This document shows, piece after piece, positions 44,402 through 52,732 of a stretch of 64,000 nucleotides of DNA (position 1 is the first letter of the stretch; every line of letters starts with the position of its first letter). Source of the stretch: an uncultured Tateyamaria sp. (GTDB lineage: Bacteria; Pseudomonadota; Alphaproteobacteria; Rhodobacterales; Rhodobacteraceae); contig NZ_CANNDO010000005.1 of the NCBI RefSeq assembly GCF_947503385.1, positions 62,001-126,000 on the forward strand, written 5' to 3'. The notes under the pieces are model-generated. The model made no database searches, was not told where the DNA came from, and saw only the letters and a list, made by a program, of their open reading frames with translations. A program made the position numbers and the translations under genes.

Positions 44402-45043
44402 TTATTCTTCTGTGGTCTCTTCGACGGCCGTCTCTTCGGTTTCCTCACCCTCTTCATTCTCGGAAGAACGCAGGCCCGAAGGCGCGGTGATGGTCGCGAT
44501 GACAAAGTCACGGTCGATGGTCGGCTTGGCCCCCTCCGGCAGCGACACCGACGAGATGGTGATGCTGTCGCCCACGGCCGCTTCGGACACGTCGATGGTG
44601 ATGCTCTCGGGGATGTCACCGGCGGTCACAACCAGTTCCACCTCGGGACGCACCAAGCTCAGCACGCCGCCCTTTTTCAGGCCGGGAGACACGTCTTCCC
44701 CCACCACTTCAACACCGATGAACAGGTTGATTTTGGTGGTGCGGCGCAGACGCATGAAATCCACATGCGTGGGCAGGTCCTTGACCACGTCGCGCTGCAC
44801 ATCGCGGCAGATCACGCGCACGTCGTCGTGGCCGTCCACTTTCATGTTGAACAGCGTGGACTTGAACCGCCCGGCTTTCAGCATCTTGAACAGCTTGTTG
44901 AATGGAATGTTGATCGGAAGCGGATCCGTGTCGCCACCAAAAACAATCCCCGGAACCATCCCGTCGCGACGGGCCTGACGAGCGGCGCCCTTGCCTGTCC
45001 CCGTCCGTTCCAGGGCTTCGAGATCAGGAATCTCACCAGCCAT
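44402..45043 (-). CDS. rplY: 50S ribosomal protein L25/general stress protein Ctc
   Basis: The ATG at 45043 has GGAGAAAT seven bases upstream. The 213-residue protein is the long (TL5/CTC) form: an N-terminal 5S rRNA-binding domain ([31 protein letters not shown]) and a C-terminal beta domain ([44 protein letters not shown]). The end is a Glu/Thr-rich acidic tail. It binds 5S rRNA in the 50S subunit. pth would normally follow; here three genes intervene. Confidence 0.93.
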   Translation of the reverse strand: MAGEIPDLEALERTGTGKGAARQARRDGMVPGIVFGGDTDPLPINIPFNKLFKMLKAGRFKSTLFNMKVDGHDDVRVICRDVQRDVVKDLPTHVDFMRLRRTTKINLFIGVEVVGEDVSPGLKKGGVLSLVRPEVELVVTAGDIPESITIDVSEAAVGDSITISSVSLPEGAKPTIDRDFVIATITAPSGLRSSENEEGEETEETAVEETTEE

Positions 45044-45190
45044 GATATTTCTCCAAATGTAAGGGCAGGGTGCCTCCAAGGCTGTCACCCCGCGTGAAGG
45101 CGCTCACATAGACCGGATGTACACAATTGAAAAGACCCTTTCGGGTTTTGGGGACTGGACCGTACGCCGCGCCCGTGGCACCGCTGTGGC

Positions 45191-46369
45191 ATGAGACTTC
45201 TGGACGATCTACGCGCCTCCCGGCGGGCCCTTGCGGGCTTTATTGTCATTGGCTTTGGCTGGGCATGTTTTTCCGCCCAGATGCCGGTGATCAAGGCACA
45301 GGTGGGCGTCGGCGACGGCCGCTGGGGCACGCTGGTGCTGGTGGGCTCGATTGGGGCTGTCATGGCGATGTGGCTGGCGCCGCTGGTCTACCGGCTTCTG
45401 GGCGTCTGGGCGCTGCTGGCCGGCGTGATCATCATGATCGCAGGGTTCCTGCTGACCGGCGCGTCGCAGAGCCAACTTATGGTCGGCATGGCCTTGTTTC
45501 TGGCCGCAGGCGGGTCCGGCGTGGCCGATGTGCTGGCCAATGCCGAGGTGAGCGAGGCCGAGGCCGAAACCGGGCGCAGCCTGATGAACCTCAACCACGG
45601 CATGTTTTCGGTGGCCTATGCGTCCGCGGCCTTTGTGGTGGGTTGGGCGCGCGAGGCGGGCTTTGGCCCGGTTGCGATCTTTGGCGGCATGGCCGTGGCC
45701 ATTGCAGTGCTGATGTTCTGGATGCGCCTGCCCGACCGCACCGTCCTCGAAGAAGAGGGGGCCACGGACGTCTCGGGTATGCCCTATGCGCTTGTCTGGG
45801 TCGGTGGTCTGGTCGTGCTCGCCGCATTCCTGAGCGAGGCCGCCTCCGAAGGCTGGTCTGCCCTGCATGTGGAACGCACGCTGGGCGGCAGTCCGGGGCA
45901 GGGGGCAAACGGGCCCGCCTTGCTGGCCACGGGCATGGCCATCGGGCGGCTCGGTGCGCATGTCTTTGGCGCAGGTTGGCCGCCGGTGCGGGTGATGATC
46001 ATCTCCTCCGTACTGGCCGGTTTCGGCCTGACCCTTGCAGGCTTCGCCCCGTCGATCCCGGTGGCCTATGTCGGCTTTCTGCTGGGCGGTCTGGGGTCGT
46101 CCGTGGTGGGACCCATCGCGCTGGGGCTCGTCGGGCAAGCGGTGCCGCAACGCTTTCGCCTCGCGGCCATCAGCCAGGCTGCGGCCTTGGGCTATGCCGC
46201 GTTTTTCCTCGGTCCCGTCATCATGGGCTTTGTCGCCGAATGGTACGGCCTGCGCGTGTCATTCTATGTGATCGGAGCGGTCATGCTGGTGGTCGCGGCC
46301 CTGCTGGTCCCGCTTTGGGCGCGAATGCTGTCGTCCCGTGTTCCCGCCACACCTGCTTCTTCTGACTAG
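45191..46369 (+). CDS. MFS transporter
   Basis: The 392-residue protein has about twelve hydrophobic helices (first at GFIVIGFGWACFSAQMPVI) and a central cytoplasmic loop near MRLPDRTVLEEEGATDVSG. The segment SLMNLNHGMFSVAYASAAFVVGWAREAGFGP resembles the fucose permease/FucP-like and YbjJ-like branch of MFS. The substrate is unknown. It is convergent with the lactate dehydrogenase gene, with a GGGGG-rich repeat between the two ends. Confidence 0.85.
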   Translation: MRLLDDLRASRRALAGFIVIGFGWACFSAQMPVIKAQVGVGDGRWGTLVLVGSIGAVMAMWLAPLVYRLLGVWALLAGVIIMIAGFLLTGASQSQLMVGMALFLAAGGSGVADVLANAEVSEAEAETGRSLMNLNHGMFSVAYASAAFVVGWAREAGFGPVAIFGGMAVAIAVLMFWMRLPDRTVLEEEGATDVSGMPYALVWVGGLVVLAAFLSEAASEGWSALHVERTLGGSPGQGANGPALLATGMAIGRLGAHVFGAGWPPVRVMIISSVLAGFGLTLAGFAPSIPVAYVGFLLGGLGSSVVGPIALGLVGQAVPQRFRLAAISQAAALGYAAFFLGPVIMGFVAEWYGLRVSFYVIGAVMLVVAALLVPLWARMLSSRVPATPASSD

Positions 46370-46405
46370 AAATACCACGGGGGTCTGGGGGCAGCGCCCC
46401 CAGCC
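46366..46405 (+). repeat. dispersed GGGGG-rich intergenic repeat, copy R5
   Basis: The copy reads AGAAATACCACGGGGGT, then the perfect stem CTGGGGGC AGC GCCCCCAG (46385-46403). It lies between two convergent genes and may help to end both transcripts. Confidence 0.82.
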
Positions 46406-46438
46406 TGTCGACGCGCGCAAGTGCGGCGAAATCCCTGC

Positions 46439-47605
46439 TCAGTTCTGCCAACGCCCGCCGAAACCTTCGGGCACCAACACGTTGTGCCGCCCCAGATCGG
46501 CAACCTTAGTCTCGCCGCAGAGCGCCATAGTCGTGTCCAGCTCCTTGTGGATGACCTCAAGCGCTGCGGTGACGCCTTTCTGACCCATAGCGCCCAGCCC
46601 ATAGACAAAGGCGCGCCCGATATAGGTGCCCTTGGCCCCCAGCGCCAACGCCTTCAGCACGTCCTGACCCGACCGGATACCACTGTCGAGATGCACTTCG
46701 ACCTGATCGCCCACGGCATCCATGATCTCGGGCAGCATCCGGATCGAACTGAGCGCACCGTCCAGTTGCCGCCCGCCATGGTTGGACACCACAATCGCGT
46801 CCGCGCCCAGCTTGGCGGCCATCCGCGCATCCTCGGCATCCAGAATCCCCTTCAGGATCACCTTGCCGCCCCATTGGTCCATCAGCTTCTCGATCTTCTT
46901 CCAGTCCAGCGATGGGTCGAATTGCTCGGCCGTCCACGCGCCAAGGGAAGAGGCGTCGCTGATCCCGTCCACATGGCCCACGATATTGCCGAACTCGCGC
47001 CGCTTGGCGCTCAGCATCTCGATGCCCCAAGACCATTTCGTCATCAAATTCGCGATGGTCTTGGGCGTCAGCTTGGGCGGGGCCGAGAGGCCGTTCTTCA
47101 GATCCTTGTGCCGCTGCCCAAGGATCTGCAGATCAAGCGTGATCACCAGCGCCGAACAGCCCGCCGCCTTGGCCCGTTCGATCAGGCGGCGGGTATAGTC
47201 CAAATCCTTCATCGTATATAGCTGGAACCAGAACGGCGCAGAGGTATGCCCGGCCACGTCCTCAATCGAATTGATCGACATGGTCGACAGCGTGAATGGC
47301 ACGCCAAACAGTTCCGCCGCCCGCGCAGCCTTCATCTCACCATCCGCGTGCTGCATCCCGGTCAGCCCCACAGGGGCCAGAGCCACCGGCATCGCCACAT
47401 CCTGTCCGATCATCTGGCTGGCGGTCGACCGGCCCGACATGTCCACCGCCACGCGCTGGCGCAGGCGGATATCATCAAAGTCTGACGAGTTGTCGCGGAA
47501 TGTCTGCTCGGTCCAGCTGCCGGATTCGCAATAATCGTAGAACATACGCGGTACGCGTCGCTCGTAGATGCGTTTGAGGTCTTCGATGTTGGTGATGACG
47601 GGCAT
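46439..47605 (-). CDS. lldD: FMN-dependent alpha-hydroxy acid dehydrogenase (L-lactate dehydrogenase type)
   Basis: The ATG at 47605 (MPVITNIEDLKRIYERRVPRMFYDYCESGSW) starts a 388-residue TIM-barrel flavoprotein. Landmarks are LAPVGLTGMQHADGE, WFQLYTMKD, ALVITLD, then VILKGILDAEDA with the FMN-binding Lys, and the catalytic SNHGGRQLDGA followed by DSGIRSGQDVLKALALGAKGTYIGRAF. These fit L-lactate dehydrogenase (LldD), though (S)-mandelate or glycolate oxidases share the fold. It is divergent from the nitroreductase-like gene. Confidence 0.85.
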   Translation of the reverse strand: MPVITNIEDLKRIYERRVPRMFYDYCESGSWTEQTFRDNSSDFDDIRLRQRVAVDMSGRSTASQMIGQDVAMPVALAPVGLTGMQHADGEMKAARAAELFGVPFTLSTMSINSIEDVAGHTSAPFWFQLYTMKDLDYTRRLIERAKAAGCSALVITLDLQILGQRHKDLKNGLSAPPKLTPKTIANLMTKWSWGIEMLSAKRREFGNIVGHVDGISDASSLGAWTAEQFDPSLDWKKIEKLMDQWGGKVILKGILDAEDARMAAKLGADAIVVSNHGGRQLDGALSSIRMLPEIMDAVGDQVEVHLDSGIRSGQDVLKALALGAKGTYIGRAFVYGLGAMGQKGVTAALEVIHKELDTTMALCGETKVADLGRHNVLVPEGFGGRWQN

Positions 47606-47683
47606 GGCAAATCTCTCATATTGGTAAGGTTTAGTTACCAATATCCACGTTTCACGGCAATCAACCTTTTCGACGCAGCCATA

Positions 47684-47701
47684 AAGTTCGATATTGCACT
47701 T
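47684..47701 (+). promoter_or_regulatory. operator-like site O1 before the nitroreductase-MarR pair
   Basis: The site AAGTTCGATATTGCACTT is an imperfect 18-base palindrome. It lies 21 bases before O2 (start to start). A possible -35 element TTGCAC (47694-47699) overlaps its right half. Confidence 0.7.
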
Positions 47702-47704
47702 GTT

Positions 47705-47722
47705 AAGTACGAAGTCGTACTA
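47705..47722 (+). promoter_or_regulatory. operator-like site O2 before the nitroreductase-MarR pair
   Basis: The site AAGTACGAAGTCGTACTA has a near-perfect AGTACGA/TCGTACT palindrome. Its right end overlaps a possible -10 element TACTAT (47718-47723), 18 bases after TTGCAC, so binding would block the promoter. Confidence 0.75.
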
Positions 47723-47734
47723 TATGCCCAAATA

Positions 47735-47752
47735 AAGTACGAAGTTGCACTT
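47735..47752 (+). promoter_or_regulatory. operator-like site O3 before the nitroreductase-MarR pair
   Basis: The site AAGTACGAAGTTGCACTT follows O2 by 30 bases (start to start) and ends 13 bases before the ATG. Its left half equals that of O2 and its right half that of O1. Confidence 0.72.
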
Positions 47753-47765
47753 AATGGAGCTATCA

Positions 47766-48908
47766 ATGACCCTATCCCGACGCAAAACGCTTGCCCTGAT
47801 TGGGGGCGGCACAATCCTTGCCGCGACCGGTGCCGCCGGGTTTGCGGTGACCCGCACGCCGGAAGCCGCGCTGCGTCCCTGGACGCAGGCAGGCCAGTAT
47901 GCCGACCCGCGGATGCGTGCGCTCAGCTATGCGATCCTTGCCCCCAACCCGCACAACCGCCAGCCGTGGCTGGTGGACTTGCGCCGGGATGGTGAGGTGA
48001 CGCTGCGGGTGGATACCAACCGCCTGTTGCCGCACACTGACCCGTTCAACCGGCAGATCGTCATCGGTCTGGGCTGCTTTCTCGAACTGATGGTGATGGC
48101 CGCCGGTCAGGATGGCTATGGCGTCACACTCGACCTGTTTCCCGACGGTGCAGACCCTGACGGCCTGGATCAGCGGCGGGTCGCCGTGGCGCGCTTTGCT
48201 GCCGGGGCAGGTTCCCCCGATCCGCTCTTTGAACACGTTATGGCGCGCCGGTCGCTCAAGGAACCTTTTGACACCACGCGTACCGTGACGCCGGCCACGC
48301 TTGCGACTGTGCTGGATGCGGCGCACGGCACCACCGTGGGTGGCTCCGTCGCGGAGGATGACATCGCCCGCTTCCGCGCCCTGTCTCATGGGGCGCTGCG
48401 GATCGAGATTGAAACACCGCACACCTACAAAGAAAGCGTCGACCTGTTTCGCATTGGCCACCGGGAGGTGAACGCCAACCCGGACGGCATCGACTTTAGT
48501 GGTCCCATGTTCGAGGCGATGGCGCTCACGGGCATGTTCTCCCGCGAGGCGGCGCTTGATCAATCGTCGCTGGCCTTTCAAGGCGGGCTTGATGCGGTCT
48601 TTGCGAACACAGACACGGCGATGGGTCATCTGTGGCAGGTGACCGCAGGCAACAGCCGCGCTGACCAGATCGCCGCCGGACGGGACTGGCTGCGCCTCAA
48701 CCTTGCGGCGACGGGGGCCGGGCTGGGCCTGCAACCGCTCAGTCAGGCACTTCAGGAGTATCCGGAGATGGCGACGCTCTATGCAGACATTCACGCCGCA
48801 CTGGCGCCGGACGGGGGAACTGTGCAAATGTTTGCCCGGATCGGATACGGCCCGGAAATGGGTCAAAGCCCGCGCTGGCCACTGGACGCAAAGATTGTGA
48901 ATGCCTGA
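47766..48908 (+). CDS. nitroreductase-like (Acg-type) FMN-binding protein with a Tat signal
   Basis: The ATG at 47766 has GGAG seven bases before it. The 380-residue protein begins with a twin-arginine signal (LSRRKTLALIGGGTILAATGAAGFAV), so it should be exported folded. The rest has the nitroreductase-like pattern of the Acg family: YAILAPNPHNRQPWLVDLRRDGEVTLRVDTNRLLPHTDPFNRQIVIGLGCFLE, EHVMARRSLKEPFDTT with Arg residues for FMN, and a late LRLNLAATGAGLGLQPLSQALQEYPE. Its activity is not known. It overlaps the MarR gene by eight bases and is preceded by three operator-like sites. Confidence 0.85.
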   Translation: MTLSRRKTLALIGGGTILAATGAAGFAVTRTPEAALRPWTQAGQYADPRMRALSYAILAPNPHNRQPWLVDLRRDGEVTLRVDTNRLLPHTDPFNRQIVIGLGCFLELMVMAAGQDGYGVTLDLFPDGADPDGLDQRRVAVARFAAGAGSPDPLFEHVMARRSLKEPFDTTRTVTPATLATVLDAAHGTTVGGSVAEDDIARFRALSHGALRIEIETPHTYKESVDLFRIGHREVNANPDGIDFSGPMFEAMALTGMFSREAALDQSSLAFQGGLDAVFANTDTAMGHLWQVTAGNSRADQIAAGRDWLRLNLAATGAGLGLQPLSQALQEYPEMATLYADIHAALAPDGGTVQMFARIGYGPEMGQSPRWPLDAKIVNA

Positions 48909-49350
48909 CCACAGCCCCGCCCTATTCTTCGAAGTGTTCAACGAGATCGGGATTATCGAACAGCTTAGCCGGGCCTTGCTGGAGGCCCGTTTGCCGCATG
49001 GGTTGATCGCTCCACATTTTACGGTGCTCAATCACCTGACACGTGTGCAGGATGGGCGCACCCCGATGGAAATGGCCCGCGCGTTTCAGCTGCCCAAGAC
49101 GTCGATGACCCATACGATCAAGGGGCTGGAGGCACACGGGCTGATCGAAACCCGCGCCAATCCGGAAGACGGGCGTTCCAAGCGGGTGTGGCTGACGGAG
49201 GCCGGGCGCGCGCTGCGGGCGGATGTCATCGCCAGCCTCGGTCCTGATCTGGCGCACATGGCGAAGGAGTTCGACATGGACAAGCTGATCGCAATCAAGC
49301 CGGTGCTGACCGAACTGCGCATCTATCTGGATCAGGCCCGCGACGGGTAG
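48901..49350 (+). CDS. MarR family transcriptional regulator
   Basis: The 149-residue protein has a winged helix-turn-helix (TPMEMARAFQLPKTSMTHTIKGLEAHGLIETRANPEDGRSKRVWLTEAGRAL, residues about 50-105) flanked by helices for dimerisation, the standard MarR plan. It starts inside the end of the nitroreductase-like gene, so the two are made together. The three 18-base near-palindromes before that gene are the obvious candidates for its binding sites, giving an autoregulated unit. The inducer is unknown. Confidence 0.9.
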   Translation: MPDHSPALFFEVFNEIGIIEQLSRALLEARLPHGLIAPHFTVLNHLTRVQDGRTPMEMARAFQLPKTSMTHTIKGLEAHGLIETRANPEDGRSKRVWLTEAGRALRADVIASLGPDLAHMAKEFDMDKLIAIKPVLTELRIYLDQARDG

Positions 49351-49357
49351 GCCCGCA

Positions 49358-49900
49358 ATGCGCTTCGTTCTCATCACGGGGTGTTCGGGCGGTGGCAAGT
49401 CAACACTGCTCGCGGCCCTTGCCGCACGCGGTTACGCCACCATGCCGGAGCCGGGACGGCGGATCGTGGCACGGGCGCGGCGCGGGCAGGCGGTTTTCCC
49501 GTGGGAGGATCCGAAGGCCTTTGCCCGGCACGCACTGGCCATGGCAACGGCCGATCTGGGCAAGGCCCGGCATCTGCGGGGATGTGTGTTCTTTGATCGC
49601 GGCGTTGTGGATGCTGCCGTGGCTCTGGACCGCCTGCACGCCGCGCCGTTGCACCAGACCTTGAGGCCCGAGCCCGCTTATGCCCGCACGGTGTTCGTGG
49701 CGCCACCATGGCCGCGGCTGTATGCCCGCGATGCGGACCGCCGCCACAGCTTTGGTGACGCGGTCGCCGAACATGACCGCATCTGCGCCGCCCTGCCGCT
49801 GCTCGGCTACCGCATCGCCCACCTGCCGCGCGCACCGATTGCTGCCCGCGTCCGCTTTGTCCTTGCACGCTCCATTGCGCCCGCCCGCCCCACAGGCTAA
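49358..49900 (+). CDS. AAA-type P-loop NTPase
   Basis: The 180-residue protein has a Walker A motif GCSGGGKSTLL near residue 8, then EPGRRIVARARRGQAVFPWEDPKAFARHALAMA, a Walker B-like VFFDRGVVDAAVAL near 75, and an Arg-rich lid DRRHSFGDAVAEHDRI. This is the pattern of the small AAA_28 family of kinases or ATPases of unknown substrate. It follows the MarR gene by seven bases and precedes trmB by 11, so all four genes may be on one transcript. Confidence 0.83.
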   Translation: MRFVLITGCSGGGKSTLLAALAARGYATMPEPGRRIVARARRGQAVFPWEDPKAFARHALAMATADLGKARHLRGCVFFDRGVVDAAVALDRLHAAPLHQTLRPEPAYARTVFVAPPWPRLYARDADRRHSFGDAVAEHDRICAALPLLGYRIAHLPRAPIAARVRFVLARSIAPARPTG

Positions 49901-49911
49901 AGCCCCGCGCC

Positions 49912-50610
49912 ATGAGCACCCGACCCCACCGCAACTTCTATGGCCGCCTCAAGGGCAAACCCCTCAAGGACAGCCAGAAACGCTACATCGACGAAGATCT
50001 GGCGGCCCTGTCGCCCGGTTCTGTCACGTGGGACGAAAATCCCGACCGCACACCGCTTGACCTAAACGCGCTGTTCGGCGACCGGGATGTGTGGCTCGAA
50101 GTGGGGTTTGGCGGCGGTGAACATATGGTGCATCAGGCCGTGTCGAATCCGCAGGTCGGGATCATCGGGGCGGAACCCTATATCAACGGCGTGGCGATGC
50201 TGTTGGGCAAGATCCGCCGCGCGGGCGCGGATCATCTGGCTGTCCACCCCGGTGATGCGCGTGATCTGATGGATGTTCTGCCCGCGGCCAGCATCTCCAG
50301 GGCGTTCCTGCTATATCCCGACCCGTGGCCCAAAAAACGCCACCACCGGCGCAGGTTCGTCACGCCCGAACATCTCGAACCATTGGCGCGCGTCCTGAAA
50401 CCGGGGGCAGAATTCCGCGTGGCCACAGATATTCCCGACTACGTCCGCCAAACGCTGGAAGAAGTGCCAAAGGCCGGGTTCGAGTGGCTGGCCGAAGGGC
50501 CGCAAGACTGGCGCACAGCGTGGCCCGACTGGATTTCAACCCGTTACGAACAAAAGGCATTGCGCGAGGGCCGCGTGCCACATTACCTGACCTTCAGACG
50601 CACCGGTTAG
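49912..50610 (+). CDS. trmB: tRNA (guanine-N7-)-methyltransferase
   Basis: The 232-residue protein has the SAM-binding motif LEVGFGGGEHMVHQA near residue 62, IGAEPYINGVAMLLGKI, and the TrmB-specific AFLLYPDPWPKKRHHRRRFV near 130, followed by KPGAEFRVATDIPDYV. It methylates N7 of G46 in the variable loop of tRNAs. An N-terminal RPHRNFYGRLKGKPL segment, common in alphaproteobacterial TrmB, is present. Confidence 0.95.
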   Translation: MSTRPHRNFYGRLKGKPLKDSQKRYIDEDLAALSPGSVTWDENPDRTPLDLNALFGDRDVWLEVGFGGGEHMVHQAVSNPQVGIIGAEPYINGVAMLLGKIRRAGADHLAVHPGDARDLMDVLPAASISRAFLLYPDPWPKKRHHRRRFVTPEHLEPLARVLKPGAEFRVATDIPDYVRQTLEEVPKAGFEWLAEGPQDWRTAWPDWISTRYEQKALREGRVPHYLTFRRTG

Positions 50611-50632
50611 GCCGACCGGGCGCTGCGCGTCC

Positions 50633-50680
50633 CCGTCTCTGTCCCCAAAAAATCCCCCCCGGAGGGCCGGGTGGCCGCGT
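50633..50680 (+). repeat. dispersed GGGGG-rich intergenic repeat, copy R6 (degenerate)
   Basis: The left part CCGTCTCTGTCCCCAAAAAA matches R3 and R4 closely. The right part is decayed: TCCCCCCCGGAGGGCCGG in place of the usual GGGGG stem. It lies between the ends of trmB and the UbiH-like gene. Confidence 0.7.
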
Positions 50681-50700
50681 TCTGTGACCATCAGGTCAGT

Positions 50701-51906
50701 TCACCCCGCGCGCCGTGTGCCCAGCCCCAACTGCATCAGCGTTCGCCGCACAGGCGCAACGTCATGCAAGGCCCGGACCCCAAAGGCCCGTGCACCGCGC
50801 ATCCACGGCGAGGACGCCTGACTTGTCCGGTTAAGCAGGTCGATCCCGGCCACCCGCAGGCTGACGTCGCCAAACCTTGCCTTATGATAGGCGTCGAGCA
50901 TGTCCGCACCTCCCAACGCGTCGGGCTGTGCCTGTGCAAGGTCGAGCAGGGTCTGGATATCTGCGAGGCTCATGTTCAGCCCCTGTGCGCCGATGGGGGG
51001 CACCACATGGGCCGCTTCGGCCACAAGCGCTATGCGCTCACCGCTGAACCGTTCTGCCTGCTGGCTGATGATCGGCCAGATCGACCGCGGCGAGGCCAAG
51101 CGCAGCGGCCCCAGAACACCGCAACTGCGTGCCGTCATCTCTTCTTCGAACGCGTCGATGGCAGCGGTGTGGCGGGCCAGTGTCTTTGACCCGTCATCCA
51201 TCCAGACCACAGCCGAACAGGGGTGTCCCTGATGATCGGGCAGCGGTACAAGCGTAAAGGGGCCGCCGGTTTGATGTACCTCGGTCGAAATATTCTGGTG
51301 TGGTTCCGGGTGCGTTACGGCAAAGGCGAGCGCCTTTTGACCATAGCGGCGCGTCTGTACCGCAATGCCTGCCGCCTCCCGCATCGGCGAATTGCGCCCA
51401 TCAGCGGCAATGACCAGCTTGGCCCGCACAGGGCTGCCATCGCTCAGACCCACGCGGGCCTCGGCGGTGCGGGTCAGCAATGTCTCCGCCCCTGTTCCGG
51501 GGCGAAAATCGACATTGTCGAGTGCAGCAAGCCGCGCCACCAGAACCTGCCGCAGACGCCAGTTCTGAAAATTCCAGCCAAAGGGCAGATCGGACACGTC
51601 CGACGCGCGGAACGCCTTGGCTGTGCGCGCGGTGCCATCGGTGCCGCCCGCGTCCACGATCTGCATCACCTCCAACGCCGCCCCGTGCGGTGCCAGCGCA
51701 TCCCACACCCCTGCGGCTTGCAATACGTCGCGCGCAGGCTGGAGCATCGCAGTCGTCCGCATGTCAGCGCCGTCGGTATCGCGGTCGGTGATCGGGGGGG
51801 CCGGATCGACGCAGATCACCGAATACCCTGCGGTGCCAAAGGCCGCGGCCGCCGCCAGCCCGGCGATACCGCCGCCCGAGATGAGGATGTCACATCTGTC
51901 TGTCAT
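50701..51906 (-). CDS. UbiH/COQ6-type FAD-dependent hydroxylase
   Basis: The 401-residue protein (from the ATG at 51906) has the FAD-binding ISGGGIAGLAAAAAF near residue 8, the LVIAADGRNSPMREAAG motif near 155, and RIALVAEAAHVVPPIGAQGLNMSLAD near 283. The last usually reads GDAAH; here the Asp position reads VAEAAH, a noticeable change. The family hydroxylates the ring of ubiquinone precursors in the inner-membrane face of the cytosol. Which ring position is used cannot be told. It is convergent with trmB. Confidence 0.87.
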   Translation of the reverse strand: MTDRCDILISGGGIAGLAAAAAFGTAGYSVICVDPAPPITDRDTDGADMRTTAMLQPARDVLQAAGVWDALAPHGAALEVMQIVDAGGTDGTARTAKAFRASDVSDLPFGWNFQNWRLRQVLVARLAALDNVDFRPGTGAETLLTRTAEARVGLSDGSPVRAKLVIAADGRNSPMREAAGIAVQTRRYGQKALAFAVTHPEPHQNISTEVHQTGGPFTLVPLPDHQGHPCSAVVWMDDGSKTLARHTAAIDAFEEEMTARSCGVLGPLRLASPRSIWPIISQQAERFSGERIALVAEAAHVVPPIGAQGLNMSLADIQTLLDLAQAQPDALGGADMLDAYHKARFGDVSLRVAGIDLLNRTSQASSPWMRGARAFGVRALHDVAPVRRTLMQLGLGTRRAG

Positions 51907-51955
51907 AACGATCAATCTAGGCGGCCCCGCGCCACTGCCAAAGCGGCATCCTGTC

Positions 51956-52627
51956 CTACCCCAACACGCGGCTCAAAAACGCGGCCAGATCATCGGTGTG
52001 ATGGTGAATGTGATCGGCACTGTGCGGCGCGTCTGCCACATGGACCGTGCGCATCCCCATGTCGTGCGGCGCGGCAAGGTTGCGCGGATCATCCTCGAAC
52101 ATCGCGCCGACGGCGGGATCAAGCTGATCGCGGGCAAACACCTCGGCAAAGGCATCGGCCTGCGGTTTGGGCCGGTAATTTGCGTGCTCAACACCGTACA
52201 CCGCGTCAAACAGGCCTGACAGGCCCCGCGCCTCAAGCACGCGGCGGGCATAGGGCGCGCTGCCATTGGTATAGACAATGCGTCGCCCCGGCAGATTGCC
52301 GATCTGCGCGGCTAGGTCGGGGTCGGGCGACAGCGGGTGCATCGAAATGTCGTGGACCGCCACAAGGTACGGGTCAGGGTCAATCCCGTGTTCCTGCATC
52401 AGTCCGGCGAGCGTCGTGCCATGCGTGCGCCAATAGTGGTCGCGCAGCCGGTCCGCCTCGGCTTCGGTCACGCCAAGCGTTTGCACCACATAGGCCGTCA
52501 TCCGTGCTTCGATCTGGTCAAACAGACGCATGTGCGGCGGGTATAGCGTGTGGTCAAGGTCAAAGACCCACGCCCGCACATGGTCGAAATCGGCGGCAAC
52601 GGGGCAGGGTACGGACGATTGTGTCAT
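51956..52627 (-). CDS. HAD family hydrolase, pyrimidine 5'-nucleotidase type
   Basis: The start at 52627 (MTQSSVPCPVAADFDHVRAWVFDLDHTLYPP) gives 223 residues; an ATG 12 bases earlier is also possible. The HAD motifs are FDLDHTLYPP near residue 24, IVYTNGSAPYA near 117 and GAMFEDDPRNL near 177, with KP in between (NYRPKPQADAF). The DLDHTLYP form and the helical cap after it are typical of the SDT1-like pyrimidine 5'-nucleotidases. It is divergent from the GntR gene with about 105 bases between. Confidence 0.87.
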   Translation of the reverse strand: MTQSSVPCPVAADFDHVRAWVFDLDHTLYPPHMRLFDQIEARMTAYVVQTLGVTEAEADRLRDHYWRTHGTTLAGLMQEHGIDPDPYLVAVHDISMHPLSPDPDLAAQIGNLPGRRIVYTNGSAPYARRVLEARGLSGLFDAVYGVEHANYRPKPQADAFAEVFARDQLDPAVGAMFEDDPRNLAAPHDMGMRTVHVADAPHSADHIHHHTDDLAAFLSRVLG

Positions 52628-52732
52628 GGGCGGGTGCATAGGCCGGTTTGGGCGGCGGGGGCAAGCCTGAGGGCTTGCGCGACGCGCGCGCACGGGCCTA
52701 GTGTGTTGGGATCAAATGAGGAAAGGCGTGTC

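Noticed and set aside
45131..45147. Small hairpin upstream of rplY as an attenuator
   Set aside because: The ACCC/GGGT stem is only four to five bases and no leader peptide is evident, so the evidence is too weak to annotate.
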